DNA of 64,000 nucleotides from Varroa destructor (taxonomy: Eukaryota > Arthropoda > Arachnida > Mesostigmata > Varroidae), in the NCBI RefSeq assembly GCF_002443255.2, contig NW_019211455.1, positions 56,548,671 to 56,612,670 on the forward strand, given 5' to 3'. The notes beneath the pieces are model-generated. The model was not told where the DNA came from. It worked only from the letters and a program-made list of their open reading frames with translations, and made no database searches. Position 1 is the stretch's first letter; every line of letters starts with the position of its first letter. The translations under genes and the position numbers were made by a program. This document shows, piece after piece, positions 11,416 to 22,327 of the stretch.

Positions 11416-14400
11416 ATGAAGGCGAAGAAAGAACGAAATAAAATTAAAGGTCACATTGTCCGCTCAACATCGGTAGATTCACAAAAGGCCAAAACGATGG
11501 GTAAAAAGGCCGATGCAGTGGTCACAGGGCAAGGACAGTTTGATACTACGGTCTTGATGGATGGCATCGCCGCTTCACAGATGACCCGTACTCAGGTAAG
11601 CACCTGTCAAGCAGTTTCATCTAACATGAATGAGTGGCAAAAGTTTGTTAACGGTAAGAAAAAAAAATACAGCAGTACAGACTTATTCCTAAACTATCAA
11701 GAGAGTTTTGGTTCCGTTTCGTATAACTGCTAGTAGTTAGAACAAACGAAGTACGATTTGAATTTAGTTCGTACAAAGATGAACTTAAAGTGAACTCGAA
11801 TGTTATTACCGTTATTGTTCTTTGTGGCTTTCGTTTATCAATGGGGTTGAGGAAATTCAACAGTATTGTATAATTGATTTTCTTCAGATATGCTGGTCCT
11901 AATAGCTCTCCGAATGATTTGCAGCTAATTCAAGTCGTGGCCCAGCTTCTCGAGGAGCAGGGCAAGTGGGCTCGGCGAAGAGAAGATGAAATATTAAAAC
12001 GGCGAAGGCAAACTGAAGAAGCTTTACAAGAGAGAATGCGGCAACTTCATGACCACCTCACCCGAGAACATCGACAGCATATGCAGGCTCTCGTGCAAGT
12101 GAGTGCAAGACTTTTCAGTTATCTATTAATTATACATTCAACATAAACATAACGACACATTATCAAACACGCATAGTGCGGTCAGCGTATCTTGATTATG
12201 CCAAAAGCTATTCGCGTACATGGAGAATGTCTGGGAAGCTTGGGAATACATCCATATAGAATAGATTCAATGTTCAGTGCGTCTATAGCTATGTCGGACG
12301 TCTTGCCGCCCAGATTGATACCGAACTCTATAGAGTGATGCGTACAAATAAAAGTCATTCAAAATGTGACGAGTACACCGTATGACGTATGATATTTGCC
12401 ATATGGTCGTCTAGCGTCATGAGATGCAGCTCGAAACGGTTCGACTGGAAATCGAAAGCAGAGTAGAACAGACACGACTGAGAGCCGAACAGAATAAATT
12501 TGAAGAACTGCAACGAGCTCGCGATAAGTACCGCGAAGATGTAGACCGATTGATTTGTGCCGAACAGAACAGGTGAGGAATTTCACTTCAACTTTTATTA
12601 GCGTCGATAAGGTCGTCAGCGTGTCAGAACTGACGTATTATAATGCGTTCATTGAATTTGTCGTTTGTGCAGTCAACGGGCTCCGCAGCGTGCATGTTAT
12701 ATTAAGACAATGCTATAAACAATTTACTCTGCAGGTTGGAACGAACCCTGAAAGACGCAAAGGAAAACTGCGAGCATATACTTAAGGTCAACGTTGCCTA
12801 TATCGAGAAGTTGCAGGTTAGAACAGTGGTTTTACCGAGCTAATATACAAAAAGTGCAGAAGTTTTCATCGCAACAATCTACAGAGTGCATACAATCTAA
12901 AAATAGCTATATGAGGAAAACTGACCTCATAAATTGGAAATTAGAAAAAAGCCCACCTGGATTTCCGAGGCGCATCATATCTACGCTTAAAAACTAAAGG
13001 GAACTTAATCTGCTACTTTGCCTTTCAGGCAGAGCAAAATTCAATAAGAGCGAGATGTGATCATCTTGACGAGCAAAACCAGCTTCTGAAGAGGCAGCTG
13101 AAGTTTGCCACACAAAAAGTCCAGCAGCTGATGGTGGAAAATAGAGATTTGACGACAAAGCTCAACAAATTTAAGGGCGAACGGAGCAAACTAGATGTAT
13201 GTGGCAATAGCTTGTATACTCACTTCAGTAGATGGTCACTATCGGCGTTTTATGCATTGTTTTTAGCGCCAACCTTTTCCGTCATGTGTTTAGCTCATAT
13301 AACATTATAAAACATCGTGCATGTATAACTTATGAGTGAGTGAATCAATATCGTCAAGTGGACGTACACGCGACAGCTTCAGACTTCTAATTCGGGTTGT
13401 CCTATACCGTAGATTATTTCAGCTTAAGACTCCAGTGCGTAAGTTCTTAACTAAATGCGATCGATTTGCAGACATAAATAACATATATGTTTTGCTGGGC
13501 TATCCTCCAAAGCGGGCTAATCTGGATCGAGCTGGAATTCTATTAAAGCGTTTTTATTAAGATTTAACACGAGCATTACAAGGAAGTATTAGCCTACCAT
13601 GAATTTCAAGTAGATACAAGTTCCTACGAATCATTTCAGTTCCGTAAGTTACGTTATTTGAACAAAATATTTGAATTCTGTTTCAGTTAGGCGAAACGAA
13701 ACTATTTAATTACAAGGAGTAAATGATTATGCGCATGTCCAGACACGAAGTTCTTAATAGAATACAGAACTAAACGTGGTAGAGTCAAAAATATCCGAAG
13801 TTGAGTGTATATCTTCTAATCTACATATTGAAATTAGATGAATAATCGTGTTGACATCTTCTGATGTAATAATTGTTTATGCAATACATTAGTAGTACAA
13901 AAACAATCTTTTTTTTTTCTACTTAGCTTGTGCGTGATTTATAATTTCTGATATGAAGAAAAATGTAATTGAATTTGCAGTTATAATAACAGCAGCCACT
14001 ACTATTACAGCAACTTCGTGAAGAAACTTTCAAGCTTGCCAGTGATAATCGTCTGCTGAAGTCTGAAGTCTTATTGGCCGAGGAATACTTCCAAAAAGCT
14101 GCTGAGGAACGCGACGAGCTCTATTCGAACTTCGTTGATGCGCTTAATCAGATACACCTTCGTTCAAGTCTCAAAAGCGCTCAGGTATGCTGGTTTACAG
14201 TTTTTTTTTAAAGTAAAAATAATCCGTAAAATGCCTAAAAAAAAAAGACGAATTCACAAGCTACCACCTTTCCTAGCAGTACGTACTTGAGTTTGATCTT
14301 GTTAACCAAGCCTACATACATCATTCGGAATACTCGAAATGCTGAAACATACGAAAAGCCCCTTGAGTGACTCATAGAAAAGTTCTTTTTTTTTTTATGT

Positions 14401-14581
14401 CTTGCGTCAGGTTCGACAGCAGCTAGATGTTCTACTGGGAACTCCGCCTGGGTCATCGGCGGCAAGTACAGCCGGTAGTGATATTGGAAGTGGACAAATC
14501 CCAGACCGCGCAGATGATGAAACCACAACATTAAGTGGCATTGAAAAACTCTCGCTGGATAATATTGAACATCATAAATAG
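11416..14581 (+). CDS. GAS8: DRC4/GAS8-like coiled-coil protein, dynein regulatory complex subunit homologue
   Basis: Seven exons join in consistent phase: 11416-11595, 11925-12098, 12430-12572, 12735-12816, 13029-13196, 14011-14184, 14411-14581, giving 363 aa. Nearly the whole product is charged coiled coil. The start has a VLMDGIAASQM segment resembling IVDGLAPEDM of human GAS8. Near the end ERDELYSNFVDALNQI resembles ERDELYRKFTAAIQEV, and the distance from AYIEKLQ back to that motif (about 90 residues) matches the spacing in GAS8. DRC4 is a structural subunit of the nexin-dynein regulatory complex on axonemal doublets. Compared with about 480 residues in human GAS8, roughly 100 residues of the middle are absent. 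The ATG at 11497 (MGKKADAVV) is an alternative start nearer to the family N-terminus. Acceptors of exons 3 and 6 are weak and could shift by a few codons. The exon structure is firm; the family call is an inference from motifs and spacing. Confidence 0.68.
13197..14010 (+). other. Fifth intron of the DRC4-like gene
   Basis: Begins with GTATGT and ends at a CAG acceptor. Apart from an AT-rich 3' half, nothing is recognised in it. Confidence 0.6.
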
Positions 14582-14593
14582 TGAATTAACATT

Positions 14594-14611
14594 ATTAAAA
14601 TGCTAATTAAA
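14594..14611 (+). terminator. Candidate poly(A) signals of the DRC4-like gene
   Basis: Two ATTAAA hexamers, the commonest variant of AATAAA, lie at 14594-14599 and 14606-14611, within 30 bases of the stop codon. Position supports them; cleavage-site evidence is lacking. Confidence 0.4.
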
Positions 14612-17326
14612 CCAAATCAATTTTTGTTGTTCAATTTCACATTCATAACTTACCCGTAGTTGTTGTCGGAAGCTAAAATTTCTTTATACCTCTTGCCCTC
14701 TTCAACAAGGGGAAGCGCATTAATATTCACTAATAATAACGACAATAGTAAGAAATGCATTCACACAGACCCAGAGGATACTGTGAAATTTACATCATTA
14801 CAGAACGACGTCCGAACCTGAGTATCTTTTTCTCTTTTGGTACGTAACGGTACAGTTATAATGTGAATGCTATTGCAGAAAAATTTATAACTTTTTTTCC
14901 TTTAAAAACCATCGACGTTACATGAAAGATTGGACGCGAATTAGGACACCAGACAGTGTTTTCTAGTGTTCATGTTTATAAATTACATATATAGTTCAGT
15001 AAGTAGTAACTTCACACTTAGGTTGATTAGCGATGTCTTAGAGTGTACGAACTTTCCTGAGGTTAATGCCAGCCATAGTTGGCCGGTAGGAACTCTAGAA
15101 ATTGCTGTCGTTTTGCTTTATATGTACTCAACGTACTGAGGCTAAGAATCGTATAACATCACAGACACAATGCTGCGGTGAAGAGATACTAATCGGTAAC
15201 GTTTTATCGAATCATCGGTCGATCTTCCTGTCTTGTTCGATATAGATCATTATATGCTTGGATGTAATAGCAAAGTGCATGCAGAGTCTGATTTTGCCGA
15301 TTATTATGGTTCACTACCTTATCAAGAGCCCTTACTCTGCTCGTTTTTGTGCCTTAAGAGTATTAGTTCAGCCTGATGAAGTAATATCTTACGAAGGAAA
15401 ATACACACCACTTAATATGGGCATGTCTGAATATAGCGCATACCAAATCTTTCAATCGCCGAGCATCGGTATCGCTGACATTCACGTATCTCAAACGTAT
15501 GGCGAGGCAATAGAGAAATCATAAGTGTGGATTACGGATGCAGCGCATCATAACCAAGAGATCTGTACGTTCCCGCGAGGCATCGTGCCTCCAACGACCG
15601 TAAGGTTGTGTCATATAGAGTTGCTCTAAGGGTTGTGCGAGTTGCCACTCTAAAAATAGCCCTAAAAACAGTAGGACCTAACATTAGCCCTCTCCTTTTA
15701 GGAGCATTCGGAAGCAACGCGAAGTTAGCTAGTTAAGATTTGCCGCTGGCCAGCTCTCGGGTGCCAGGAATCACTCATAGTTTCCGCTTCTTGAAGCTTT
15801 TATAGCTCTACTATGACAAATGGCCCCGTGGTGTTCAATTGAAACCATCGGGGCTTCGTAGCCACGCATCCTTCACATAAATCCAGCCAGAGTTGCTAGC
15901 GTTACTAGCACTTTTTCTCTTCTAAACGCGATATCTTTTTTCTTCAGGCTTTCAACGATACGATGTCTCGAGTCGTACGTAACTTTTTCTTAAATTAGTC
16001 ACTTCTGTTAATTTTTAATTACCTTTGAAAAATGCTGCATTTTATGAGTAGCGGAAGTCTTCACATCGACGAGGGTCGTTCATGCTGAAAAAACATTCCG
16101 ATAATTTTGTGGAAATTATTTTTTTTGTATTCCGGAAGGTTTATAAGAATTATCCGGATTGTCTTACTGGTACTTGACACAATCATAACAGCATATCTAA
16201 ACCTGTTTAACTAGAATAACACAAATATGATTTAATGTCAAAAAATAAATAAATAAANNNNNNNNNNNNNNNNNNNNNNNNNNNNNNNNNNNNNNNNNNN
16301 NNNNNNNNNNNNNNNNNNNNNNNNNNNNNNNNNNNNNNNNNNNNNNNNNNNNNNNNNTATAAATAAATGACGTTTGCTATTTATTGAAAAGTACGTGAAT
16401 TCATTTTACGGTTATTCAAATGGATATAATTATTTATTCAATAAGAGATCTGAACATAAAGAGCCACCTGCTCTTAATTAGAATTTCGATGAAATCATTG
16501 ATTGACTCTTTGAGTGTTCATGGCGAACGTTCCGCCGGCAGATTAAATGACCGTTGCCCGCGATAGGCTATGCTTGCTTTGATAGCTAGCTAAGTATAAT
16601 CGTATCTAACTTTTATCCCATACCGAACACGACGCATCATGCTATTGTTCGTACTGTATTTGCTTGGATATCTTCGAATGTACATGTTGAAATACTGCTT
16701 TAACCGTATTGAAAACGATGTTCAAACATCGTTTTGAAACTTGTGAGGTGAGCCGTAAAGTCGACTTTTTGTTTGAGTAAACATTTAATGTGGTTCTGTT
16801 TCAACAATCTTCAACAATCAATAAAAAAGAGGTTAAAGGTAAATTCAAATAGAAATAGATTAGACAAAGTGGACGAATGTTTAACAATGGATAAATGAAG
16901 CTCGAATCGCTAAGGAAAACAGAAATTCTTGCAAAGCATAGACCCCAAACTAACGTTCTTTTACCAACTCGATTGAAGCTGTAGTCGTGGTTCTTTACAT
17001 TGAAGACGCCAGCTGGTTATCGCTATGGGACAACGGATCATTGCTGACTTTCTGTTCGGTTCCTTCTCGCGTCGTCGCTTTTCGAACAGAATGACACCAA
17101 CCAACAAGCAAAAACGAGAAACGTTTTTGTCCGAACCCATTAAGCAAACTCTTCTTCAACCACAGTTTAATTTAGCGTCCCATCCTACCGTCGCGCCACT
17201 AAGGGTGACCAGAGGGCCAGAAAAAACTACGACATCCGAAACTAAGATCAGTGTGTCTCATTGGCGAAAGTTGACCACTTGCATTTGGAATTTCGTCCAT
17301 AAATTCAGAGATTAGTGAAATAAAGA
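14612..17326. other. Intergenic stretch between the DRC4-like and ERp29 genes
   Basis: Contains an assembly gap and AT-rich DNA with no gene supported. A short segment at 15948-15974 is bracketed by a T-rich AG acceptor and a GTACGT donor but could not be linked to a gene. The last part is presumably the ERp29 promoter and 5' UTR; no clear core promoter element was identified. Confidence 0.5.
16258..16357. other. Assembly gap, 100 N
   Basis: Exactly 100 N. The left flank ends in AAATAAATAAATAAA and the right flank starts TATAAATAAATGA, so a tetranucleotide repeat probably broke the assembly and the true gap length is unknown. Confidence 0.99.
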
Positions 17327-20300
17327 ATGGCCTGTCCTCAGATACCTAATTTTGTGATGAAGGCGACGATAGTTTTCGCATCACTACAGCTGTTGTGCAC
17401 ATTGTGCGGTGTTACCCCTTCAGTCTCTGGGGGATATGCGCGAGGAAGCATTCAGCTCAATATGAATACATTTTACAAAGTAAGTTGAAATCAACTGGGT
17501 GGAATCGGCTGGTTCAACGAACTTATGTGTCAATTGTAATTACAGCATTTGGTATGAATAAGGTGATAAGCTTCCGCTCAAGTCGTAGCAAGTTTAAAAG
17601 GAAACTACAATAGTAAAAAAATTATGAACAAAGACACGGAAACCCATATTTATTAGCAGTTTAATAATAGTACTAAAGTATTTTTTCTATTACAGTTTTA
17701 ATATTCTCGTATATTACTTATAGACGTTCTTCACCCTATATGGCATTATCCTTTCGTTCCATTATCTACCTTAAGTTCTCATTTCGTGTTACGTTTAACA
17801 AATCTAGCCCCAACGAATTTTCCTACTGCACTAAGAGCTACATCTACTCTGTGCCCCAGATCCAAAGTCATCCCAAAATGGAAAGAATAAGTTAGCCTAA
17901 TTTGGAAAATAATACTAGCGAAAATATCATACAGCTTGCCTTTGTGTTCATTTCCTCTTTTGTGAGATGTAGGAGATTCAAGCTCGTTCGACTAATATCC
18001 GCTAAACTTCGCAACTCCAACCTGATAAGAGAAATTTTTGAAGTCTCCAAGGGTTGGCTGTACACCGGAAATCGCATTAACAAGTTTCTCTATTGATGTC
18101 CAATTTGTTTGGAATTCCTTTAAAGATTTGTAAGATCGTCCTTAGGCATTACCCAATGCGCCTTTTACCGCAGAGTTTGTTATATCCTTCTTCGTTCAAC
18201 AAAATTTTCCCCAAATCTTATAATACCTTATCAATATGCTGTACCGTTGTTCCACTTTCTTTCGAACTAATAATGCTTTTTGTATCTAGTTGTCTCAGGA
18301 CGCATCCGCACCCCCCTCGAGTCTTCTGCAGTGCTTCACATCTCTAGATAGTGTGTGGCACATTATCTGTTGCCCCTGAGCCTTACAAAACAAAAATGTC
18401 AACCAAGTAATTGCTCACATCCAGATAGAAGTTGGGTATAATACCTCCTCGAAGGGCCTATCGTACCGCTTCTAAATTCCGGATCGGTGCTTTGGTCTGT
18501 TCAGCACGTATGTGTCGCTTGCGATCAGAGATACGGCTCGCCCAGTTTCTGCTCCGTTTGTTTATAATTTAATTACTTGCCATGGCAAAGTCCGATTCTC
18601 CGTCTAATACGCTCTGTGCTCCTTCATCTGCCGGAATGTATCATAAGATCAGTTTTGCAAGTTACATTTCCGTTGAAATCGTTCTGTAAGCTCTCGCCAT
18701 CCGAATCGCAATAACTCTTTGGACCGGTCACAAGTGTTTCTAATTTCTTTCATCATCAGATCTCTATCTGTCCTTACGGGGCAGGCATAGAGTGTCGTAG
18801 ATCCTGCTACTGCTGCTAGTTGTCGCCCGATGCGTCAGTAGAATCCTTACAAATTTGAGCCCTGACTGGAGGACTTCATGGCTGTCGCATAAACAATGTA
18901 CATACATCGAGCTCGTAAGTCCTGTGTCTATAATTACTCCCAGATAGTTCGTCGGTTTGTGCGTGTGTGGATCCCTCCCACAGTGAGAATGAGTTCCCTT
19001 CTAAATTTTTTCCTGCCATTCGGGAAAAGCGTCTTACTTGACTGCGACGCTACTTTTCATTCAATGCTCGCCCTGGTTTTTTAGTCTCATTCGCTCTAAT
19101 CTCCAAACGACCTTCATTGCGTGCGGTGACAATTAATGCTAGCTCGTCAGCATACGCCACAACCCCGACTTCTTCGGACAATCCCGGTAGCTGAAACACT
19201 CCGTCATAGGCTAGATTCCGCAGTGTCGGTTTAAGAAACCGGCCCTGAGGAACTTCAGCAGTAAGCCGATTGTGTTGCCCTTTCGCCTATGGAAAACCTA
19301 TCCTCCAGATACGACGAGAGAATGCGGCGCAGGTAGGGTAAAATGGCTTTGCACTTTAATGCCTTCATAATGATACGTAAGAAGCTTTCCGTCTTCGGGT
19401 TTTTCAAAGCGTGCCCCCGTGCCTTGTCTAGGACTAAAAACCTCCTGCCTTTATCATTTGATTAAAAGTTTCAGATTCTGGTGTTTAATCCGAGGCTAGT
19501 CATTACCTTGATTTTTCTTTTTTCCAGTATTATCTTAAGTATAGATTTGTGTAGGATGTTTCTCTCTAACTTCCTGTACCGGGAAGAAGGATTCCACCGC
19601 TCCTCTTATGACATTGGACGGAAGTCTGAATGAATCTCTCTTAAACTCCTTGATGGCGATGCAGTACAAGAAGCTTCACGTATTGGATTCGACCAAATCC
19701 TTGAGTTCCTTCCATTGATGCCCTTTGCTGCACTTCATGAACGTTTTTATATTCATTGTAAATTTTCCTTATAATTACCCTAATTCTTTTTCATGCCTCT
19801 GTTCGTTAGTTCCTTGCGTCATCGTCCTTGCTCTTATAATAACCTAAGACATGATTCATTCGTTTTTCCGCCGCGTGTCTTTCTTGAATCAGTCTACTTA
19901 GACGTCTTTATAAGAATACCCCTTAGTTAGCTTTAATTAATATTTGTCTGTAACCTTTGTCTATGAATTTTGGCCATTTGAGACCGTTCTGTGGCGGTGG
20001 GTTTAATGCTAGGTGCGCGTTTACAGATATAGTTTTGCACCAATGGTCGTTTTATTGATTTCATTTTTTGTCACTTCCCAGTTTTTTGCATAGGCAAGGA
20101 TCTTGTCTTGGATCATAGTAACGTCTATAAACGGCTTCTGTACCCGCAATTCGGGGATCGATCTTTCAGAATGTCGTGTGACTCCGTCGCTAACTGCTAC
20201 TGACTGGATCGCATCCTGCGATGCAGTCTACAAGGGTGTGACCCCTTGCTATTGGCACTTTCCCGCGCCACCGCTTGGGCACTAAAGCCTCTTGTTACCT

Positions 20301-22302
20301 CTGTGTTGACTAGTACCAACAATTTAGTTATGATTGTGTATTACAGTATATGGCTACCGCGGAGAGCCAAATTAATTACGCGACAGATTCATTTGTAATA
20401 TTTTTTTTTTTATTGATTTATATAAGACAAAGGCTTTTATAGCATGCTGATAAATCTGAGTGACGAACTATAACAAAACTTTAACAGGTGCACGATCACT
20501 TTCGAAGTCAAATAAGCTTATCTTAAATTGTGTTGCAGATTATTCCGCGGTTTCCAGTTGTTTTCGTGAAGGTGGATAAAGACTATCCCCATGGGGTAAA
20601 CCAAACTCAGTTCGAAAAGCTAGTGGCTATGCTTAACCAGGATAAAGACACGATACTCGCCGAAGTTGGCGTTCAGGGTAGGTTAGAAATCGGATTTAAG
20701 ATTTTAGAATGAACTCTAAAATAGGCTTGAGTTGTTTTTAAAAGTATGCCAGGAAGAAAACAAATAATAATTTCTATTAAATAATTCTATATAATAATTC
20801 TATAGAAGTTCGTTTGGTGTACAAGACACAATTGAAAGTAGTTTTTAAATCTTCAAATACATTTGAAGCGGCGCGGCTATCACTGACAAACTCGAGGCAT
20901 AAGCGAAATTGTGTCAACAATAAATACCTAAATAGATTGTCATCAACACCATAAGCTTTACACTCAAGTAACATTACATGGAAAAAAAAAAAAGCTAGAA
21001 AAACTAGCTACAACTGCAATAGCAATAAACAATGTTGGATATTCTTGTTCGGGTCAATCATTTAGAATTCGGTGAAAAAGAGAACGCAGATTTGGCAGCA
21101 GAATTAGGGGTTCCTGACAAAAGCCAATGGCCAATCATTTTCGTATTCAAACGAAACCCGCATCGTTGGATAGCCAAATACAATGGTCGCTTCAACCTAA
21201 ATTATCTTCGAAACTTCGTTAATCAGCATTCAGGTACTAACGGAACAGAACAGTAATACCTTATATACATATCGATTTTATTCCACAACTGTAATGTGAG
21301 TGTCATTTTAAAATGGCTGAATCATTTGACGTGATATACTCAGAATAAAGGCCATGTTCAGAATGTATGCCTTGTCTTTTTCGTGTTCCGTCCTGCGACG
21401 TAACAATAGAAGTCGACTGGTCATGTGCCGGATGTGTACTTGAGATGGATCGATTAGTACGGAGTCACCTTTTCGAGCATCATATATCTGCCAATGAAAT
21501 GGTCCGGAGCGCACAGGACACCTTGGCCAAGACGGCCTCAAGGGATTTAGGAAAAAGGAATACAATGCAGTATTATGTCAAAATGATGAAGAAGATCAAT
21601 GAAATCGGAGTGAGTCGACACCTATCCAATGGTTTAATATTTAGAATTTTCTTTTCTCTTTTAATTAGTGCTGGGTTAGGAAACATAAGCCTTTAGCAAA
21701 TATATAATAAATAACGAGCCATTATTATTATTATCGTTCCGCCTTTGCTAGAGTGTAGCTAGCCTGTATTTGCTAAAGGTCCTTCGAATAAGGCGTTCGG
21801 AAAAGGACTCATATTGATTCACTTGTATAGCTTATGTTGAACAGCTGACATAAACAGTTAGTCAAAGTAAACGAAACGAAGGTATGAATTAAGTTAAAGG
21901 TCCGTGTGTTAAATAATGAAGATATGCATTTACTAAGCGAAATTTTGTCCTGCTATATAAAGGATAATGAACATTTGAACGTACGTAAAGTTACTGTAAC
22001 AGGCTACTGGCTTCCGAGCGAATTGAATTACCCCTAGAGCACGCTGTGACTCTAATATCACTGTTTGCAATTTACAGCAACCCGCTGTGGCAATGGAAAG
22101 TGCCCGTCTCGTGCGACTTCTTCAGCAGAACTTATCGCCGGAGAAGGAAAAGCTTTTTAAAGTTCGAACAGACATATTGTATTTCTCTTTCAGTGGGAAC
22201 CTCTGGAGGTATCAGGAGGAGGAGGAGGAGGAAACTGCGACTTCATCCGATTTAATGGCCAACCTGTCTACTAAAAATGACAATACTAGAGACGAACTTT
22301 AA
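17327..22302 (+). CDS. ERP29: ERp29/Windbeutel, ER lumenal PDI-like chaperone
   Basis: Five exons join in phase: 17327-17479, 20539-20677, 21066-21233, 21410-21609, 22078-22302, giving 294 aa. An in-frame TAA at 17321-17323 sits just before the ATG. Residues about 10-35 form a hydrophobic signal peptide. The thioredoxin-like domain follows (LNMNTFYK, IIPRFPVVFVKVD, LAEVGVQEFGEKEN) and, as in the family, has no CxxC at the usual active site. Residues about 154-245 match the all-helical ERp29 C-terminal domain (SCAGC, YYVKMMKKINEIG, ESARLVRLL). The tail has six Glu in a row and ends RDEL, an ER-retrieval signal. Family members assist secretory protein folding and export; fly Windbeutel is needed for Pipe transport in dorsoventral patterning. 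Odd points are a second Cys making C159-A-G-C162 and a tail longer than in human ERp29 (261 aa). Intron 1 is 3 kb and contains a decayed retrotransposon; the others are 176-468 bases. Confidence 0.93.
18280..20270 (-). mobile_element. Decayed R1-like non-LTR retrotransposon (LINE) inside ERp29 intron 1
   Basis: Minus-strand conceptual translation gives, in correct order but in shifting frames, the hallmarks of an R1-type ORF2. An endonuclease piece KPFIDVTMIQDKI with NWEV lies near 20085-20140. Reverse-transcriptase pieces follow: YLRRILSSYLEDR near 19300-19345, VPQGRFLKPTLRNLAYDGV near 19200-19255, and VVAYADELALIVTAR near 19115-19160, where the usual YADD box reads YADE. After these come LTVGGI and YLGVIIDTGL (18918-18990), AGSTTLYACPV near 18790, and YYTQLLSG near 18430. 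Several stops and frameshifts show it is dead. The 5' ORF, the full endonuclease and the 3' end were not recognised, so both boundaries are approximate. It is antisense to the host gene. Confidence 0.85.
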
Positions 22303-22321
22303 TGGCTAATGATGGAAATTC

Positions 22322-22327
22322 AATAAA
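22322..22327 (+). terminator. Poly(A) signal of ERp29
   Basis: A canonical AATAAA lies 20 bases after the ERp29 stop codon, implying a very short 3' UTR. Confidence 0.7.

Noticed and set aside
17025..17315. 96-codon plus-strand frame just before the ERp29 start
   Set aside because: It ends before the ERp29 ATG in another frame, has no recognisable domain and most likely lies in promoter or 5' UTR.
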